Below are positions 22,272-25,174 of a DNA stretch of 25,174 nt, one piece after another. The notes under the pieces are model-generated. The model did no database searches. It was given only the letters and a program-made list of their open reading frames with translations, and had not been told where the DNA came from. The number at the start of each line of letters is the position of its first letter. Within the stretch, counting starts at the first letter, position 1. Location: contig CAYOEZ010000042.1 of assembly GCA_964402955.1 (NCBI GenBank), forward strand, positions 1 to 25,174, read 5' to 3'. This stretch comes from CAYOEZ01 sp964402955 (GTDB lineage: Bacteria > Chloroflexota > DTOL01 > DAOUCN01). Both the position numbers and the translations under genes were made by a program.

Positions 22272-22310
22272 GCCTGCGAACCAGGCATCCTACCGAATCG
22301 AGGAGACAGG

Positions 22311-23111
22311 GTGAAGATTGGGCTCTCGAGCTGGGCATTTCGCTGGGCCGTGGGTACAAAAGACTTCAGGCCGGCTCATCCACTGACGCACCATGATCTA
22401 CTTGCCCGAGCAAGCGCGCTGGGCGCCGAGGTGGTGCAGATCTGCGACAATATGCCACTCGATGATCTCGATGACGCCAGCCTGCTCCGGCTGCGCGAGC
22501 ATGCCGCTCTGCTCGGGCTGACGCTCGAAGTGGGCACGGCGAGCGCACGTGCTGAGCACTTGGCACGCTTTGTCGAGATAGCACGGCTGCTGGGCGCTCG
22601 CATCCTGCGTGTGGTTGAGGACAAGAAAGAGTGGAATCCCTCGCTTGAGGACATTGCCGGGGCGCTGCGCTCCGTCTTGCCTGCCTGCCGCGAACACGAC
22701 GTGACGATAGCCCTCGAGAATCACACCGCGCTGGGGGTGCGCGACCTGGCGCAGATTGAGCGCTCGGTGGACGATCCGCATGTCGGCATTTGCCTCGATA
22801 CCGCTAACTCTGTGGCCCGGCTAGAAGGCTGGCGCGAGGTGCTGGATGTGCTCGCCCCCCATACCGTATCACTTCACCTCAAGGACGCGACGGCGCAGAA
22901 GCGTGGGGTTGGTTTCTACATCAGCGGCGCGCCGCTGGGGGAAGGAATTGTAGACTGCGCGGCGGTGGTGCGGCGCGTTCGAGCCAACGGCCGCGATGCA
23001 AACGTTCTGCTTGAGTTCTGGATGGAGTTCACCGGCGACGAAGAGACGACGCTGCGCCAGGAAGAGCAATGGATTGCCAGCGGCCTGGCCTATATACGCC
23101 AGATCACATAA
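22311..23111 (+). CDS. Sugar phosphate isomerase/epimerase-family TIM-barrel protein
   Basis: 266 residues starting at GTG 22311 with AGGAG 5 nt upstream. It has the AP endonuclease 2/ketose 3-epimerase barrel with four metal ligands in successive strands: E136 (IALENHT), D163 (ICLDTAN), H189 (SLHLKDA) and E235 (LLEFWME). This E-D-H-E set is that of D-tagatose/D-psicose 3-epimerases and related enzymes. It is distinct from the isomerase at 11611-12564. Being first in an operon with a split transketolase, it likely delivers a ketose into that step; the exact sugar is unknown. Confidence 0.85.
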   Translation: MKIGLSSWAFRWAVGTKDFRPAHPLTHHDLLARASALGAEVVQICDNMPLDDLDDASLLRLREHAALLGLTLEVGTASARAEHLARFVEIARLLGARILRVVEDKKEWNPSLEDIAGALRSVLPACREHDVTIALENHTALGVRDLAQIERSVDDPHVGICLDTANSVARLEGWREVLDVLAPHTVSLHLKDATAQKRGVGFYISGAPLGEGIVDCAAVVRRVRANGRDANVLLEFWMEFTGDEETTLRQEEQWIASGLAYIRQIT

Positions 23112-23126
23112 CGATGGATGTGCATC

Positions 23127-23282
23127 ATGCCAACGCTCGTTGATATTCGGCTGCCCTATGGGCACGAGGAGCGCGTCGCCCGTGCGCTCGCCAGTGCCAA
23201 ACCCGAGGCGCGCATCGGCGTGATCACACATGCTGCGGATGTGTTGCCTCTCTTGTCTGCGAACGGACACTCGTCCACGTGA
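23127..23282 (+). CDS. Small ORF of unknown function, possibly a gene remnant
   Basis: 51 codons, opening MPTLVDIRLPYGHEERVARA and ending in HSST. It fills the gap between the epimerase and transketolase genes. The ribosome binding site is weak. The VDIRLPYG start is faintly like the start of LarA/DUF2088 proteins and the GVITHAADVLPLL part could be the end of one, which would make it an internally deleted remnant. That reading is speculative; it may also be a real small protein or chance coding. Confidence 0.3.
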   Translation: MPTLVDIRLPYGHEERVARALASAKPEARIGVITHAADVLPLLSANGHSST

Positions 23283-23320
23283 GCTAGCGCAATAGCGACA
23301 TTCCCGAGGAGGTACCAACG

Positions 23321-24154
23321 TTGGGTTATCATCCCGAGTCATTGATTATTGAACTAAATGACGTTGCCCGGCGGCTGCGCTTGGACGTCGTGGAGATGGT
23401 CTACCGCGCCCAGTCCGGCCACCCCGGTGGGTCATTGTCTGCGGCGGACATGGTGGCCGCCCTCTACTTCCACCACATGCGGCTCGACCCGCAGAGGCCG
23501 GCCTGGGAGGGCCGCGATCGTTTTCTGCTGTCCAAAGGGCATGCTGCGCCGCTGCTTTACGCCGCGCTGGCTGAGCGCGGGTTCTTTGCACGCGACGAAC
23601 TGGCGACGCTGCGCCAGCTTGATAGCCGTCTGCAAGGTCACCCTGACCGGCTCAAGCTGCCCGGTGTGGAAATCACCTCTGGCGCGCTGGGACACGGTAT
23701 CTCGATCGGCGCCGGCCTGGCGCTGGCGGCGCGGCTGGATGGCTCGGATAGCCGGACCTTTGTCATGGTTGGCGATGGCGAGATAGAGGCCGGTATCATC
23801 TGGGAAGGGATCATGCTGGCAGCCAAGTATCGCCTGGCCAATCTGACTGTGCTCATGGATTACAACGACGTGCAACTCGATGGCTTTGTGCATGACATCA
23901 TGCCGCTTGAGCCGGTGGTGGAGAAGTGGCGCTCTTTTGGCTGGCATACGCTGGAGTTGGACGGTCACAACATGCGCCAGGTTCTGGAGTCGCTTGATGA
24001 AGCGGCGGATATTCACGACGCGCCGACGGTGTTGATCGCGCACACAACCAAAGGCAAGGGCGTCTCGTACATGGAGAATCGCTCGACGTGGCACGGCAAG
24101 GCCCCGACCAGGGAACAATACGAGCAAGCTCTGGCCGAACTGGGAGGTAAGTAA
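23321..24154 (+). CDS. Transketolase, N-terminal (thiamine diphosphate-binding) subunit
   Basis: 277 residues starting at TTG 23321; AGGAGGT (23307-23313) lies 7 nt upstream, and no better start exists. It corresponds to the PP domain of transketolase: H34 in SGHPGGSLS, SKGH (71-74), GALGHG (121-126) and the GDGE...YND diphosphate/Mg motif (D152, N182). It needs the pyrimidine/C-terminal subunit encoded 1 bp downstream to be active. Split transketolases are common outside the central pentose pathway, including sugar-specific ones. Confidence 0.93.
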   Translation: MGYHPESLIIELNDVARRLRLDVVEMVYRAQSGHPGGSLSAADMVAALYFHHMRLDPQRPAWEGRDRFLLSKGHAAPLLYAALAERGFFARDELATLRQLDSRLQGHPDRLKLPGVEITSGALGHGISIGAGLALAARLDGSDSRTFVMVGDGEIEAGIIWEGIMLAAKYRLANLTVLMDYNDVQLDGFVHDIMPLEPVVEKWRSFGWHTLELDGHNMRQVLESLDEAADIHDAPTVLIAHTTKGKGVSYMENRSTWHGKAPTREQYEQALAELGGK

Positions 24155-24155
24155 G

Positions 24156-25094
24156 GTGGCAGACAAGGTCTCCATGCGTATTGCCTACGGCCAGGCCCTG
24201 GCAGCCTATGGCGCACAGAACAAGAACGTTGTCGTGCTCGATGCTGATGTCTCGGCATCGACGCAAACGCACTATTTTGCCAAAGCATTCCCCGATCGCT
24301 TCTACAACGTCGGCATCGCTGAGGCGGGCATGGTGGATGTTGCTGCGGGGTTTGCCTTGCGCGGCAAGATCCCCTTTGTCAACACGTTTGCCTTCCTCCT
24401 GGAGCGCGCCACCGAGCAGATCCGCACGGCGGTGGCCTACTCCTGCACCAACGTCAAGCTGATTGGATCGTATGCTGGGCTGTCTGACTCGTTTGATGGG
24501 CCGACCCATCAGTCGGTCTGCGACGTCGCGATCATGCGCTCGATGCCAAACATGACGGTGATTGTGGCTGCCGACGCCGTCGAGATCGCCACATTGGTTG
24601 TGCTGGTCGCCGAGCTCGATGGGCCGGTGTATCTACGGGTGAGTCGCGCCGAGGTTCCTGTCGTTTACGCAGAGGATCAGAAGGTGGAGATCGGCAAGGG
24701 CATCGTCTTGCGTGATGGCAGGGATGTGACGCTGGTGGCCACCGGCGTCATGGTGGAGCGTTCGTTGCGCGCCGCCGATGAGCTTGCCCGCAAGGGCGTC
24801 ACGGCGCGTGTGCTCGATATGCACACAATCAAGCCGCTCGATACTGCACTGCTTCTGGGTGCAGCGCGAGAAACTGGCGCGCTGGTGACGGCCGAAGAGC
24901 ACTCGATTCTTGGTGGGCTGGGCGGCGCCGTCGCCGAGGCGGTGAGCGGCGAGTGTCCCGTTCCGATCGTGCGCACGGGCATCCATGATACCTTCTGTGA
25001 GACTGGACCGTATGAGGCGCTGCTCGACCGCTACGGTATGGCGGTGGCCGACATCGTGGCAGCCGCCGAGAAGGCCATCGGCCTCAAGAAGTAA
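24156..25094 (+). CDS. Transketolase, C-terminal (pyrimidine-binding) subunit
   Basis: 312 residues, start GTG 24156 just after the TAA of the N-terminal subunit, with GGGAGG 8 nt upstream. Catalytic E56 in VGIAEAGM activates the cofactor; DGPTHQ (with H119) and ERATEQIR are typical, and the C-terminal Transketolase_C domain (VLDMHTIKPLD, EEHSILGGLGG) is complete. Together with the preceding gene it forms the full enzyme, which moves a two-carbon ketol unit between sugars. The 1-bp spacing implies coupled translation and equal expression. Confidence 0.94.
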   Translation: MADKVSMRIAYGQALAAYGAQNKNVVVLDADVSASTQTHYFAKAFPDRFYNVGIAEAGMVDVAAGFALRGKIPFVNTFAFLLERATEQIRTAVAYSCTNVKLIGSYAGLSDSFDGPTHQSVCDVAIMRSMPNMTVIVAADAVEIATLVVLVAELDGPVYLRVSRAEVPVVYAEDQKVEIGKGIVLRDGRDVTLVATGVMVERSLRAADELARKGVTARVLDMHTIKPLDTALLLGAARETGALVTAEEHSILGGLGGAVAEAVSGECPVPIVRTGIHDTFCETGPYEALLDRYGMAVADIVAAAEKAIGLKK

Positions 25095-25143
25095 CAATCA
25101 CGACGGATTGATGGGACGCGGATGTTCACGGAAGAAGGCACGC

Positions 25144-25174
25144 ATGAGCGGTACAGACAGAAAGATCGGTGGCA
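25144..25174 (+). CDS. Possible start of the next gene in the operon (cut by the window end)
   Basis: ATG 25144 opens MSGTDRKIGG and then runs off the window; GAAGAAGG lies a few bases upstream. Other starts at 25111 and 25123 are open in other frames, so both frame and existence are uncertain. A kinase would be expected at this place but cannot be shown. Confidence 0.22.
   Translation, partial: MSGTDRKIGG

Overview
The window looks like a GC-rich chromosomal segment of a free-living heterotroph, most likely a Chloroflexota (Anaerolineae-like) genome. This is a judgement from gene content and style, not a search result: a class III cyclase fused to an NB-ARC ATPase and a helical C-terminus, a lipoprotein sugar-binding protein with a TP-rich linker, many sugar-catabolism genes, M55 peptidase, URO-D-like protein, and heavily repeated intergenic hairpins. 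Promoters are housekeeping-like (TTGACA, 17 bp, TATNNT) and easy to read.

Layout. (1) 1-3505: the start of a CRP/FNR-type regulator on the minus strand, divergent from a 1000-residue adenylyl cyclase/ATPase. A perfect CRP-type palindrome (386-401) and a 151-bp MITE-like insertion with 8-bp target duplications lie between them. (2) 3654-5273: an orphan peptide-type (family 5) substrate-binding lipoprotein, followed by two matching hairpins that enclose a second CRP-type operator cluster. (3) 12564 down to 5492 (minus): a carbohydrate cluster of TIM-barrel sugar isomerase, two ABC permeases, Tat-type sugar-binding lipoprotein, a TIM-barrel glycosidase and a DUF5060/DUF4038 (GH140-like) glycosidase. 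It is divergent from a FadR-subfamily GntR regulator (12784-13503), with back-to-back promoters and two copies of a palindromic operator. (4) 16598 down to 13801 (minus): a translationally coupled pair, a membrane-anchored secreted protein with three copies of a helical domain each carrying a SHDxTH motif, and a membrane polyferredoxin. I consider this the best candidate for an undescribed system. (5) 19185 down to 17126 (minus): URO-D-like protein and aldo/keto reductase. Divergent from them is an M55 D-aminopeptidase (19535-20329), and another MITE-like element has split the divergent promoters. (6) 20330-20725: stacked palindromic elements. (7) 22138 down to 20726 (minus): a sulfatase, divergent from an epimerase, a small ORF and a split transketolase (22311-25094).

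How it fits together. Regions 3 and 7 supply uptake, intracellular glycoside cleavage, aldose/ketose isomerisation and a two-subunit transketolase, a set consistent with use of plant-derived or branched sugars. D-apiose is one explicit, testable guess. Region 1 may be a self-contained cAMP circuit. Region 4 looks like redox or metal handling at the outer face of the membrane and is unrelated to the sugar genes. No rRNA, tRNA, CRISPR array, phage gene or transposase was seen.
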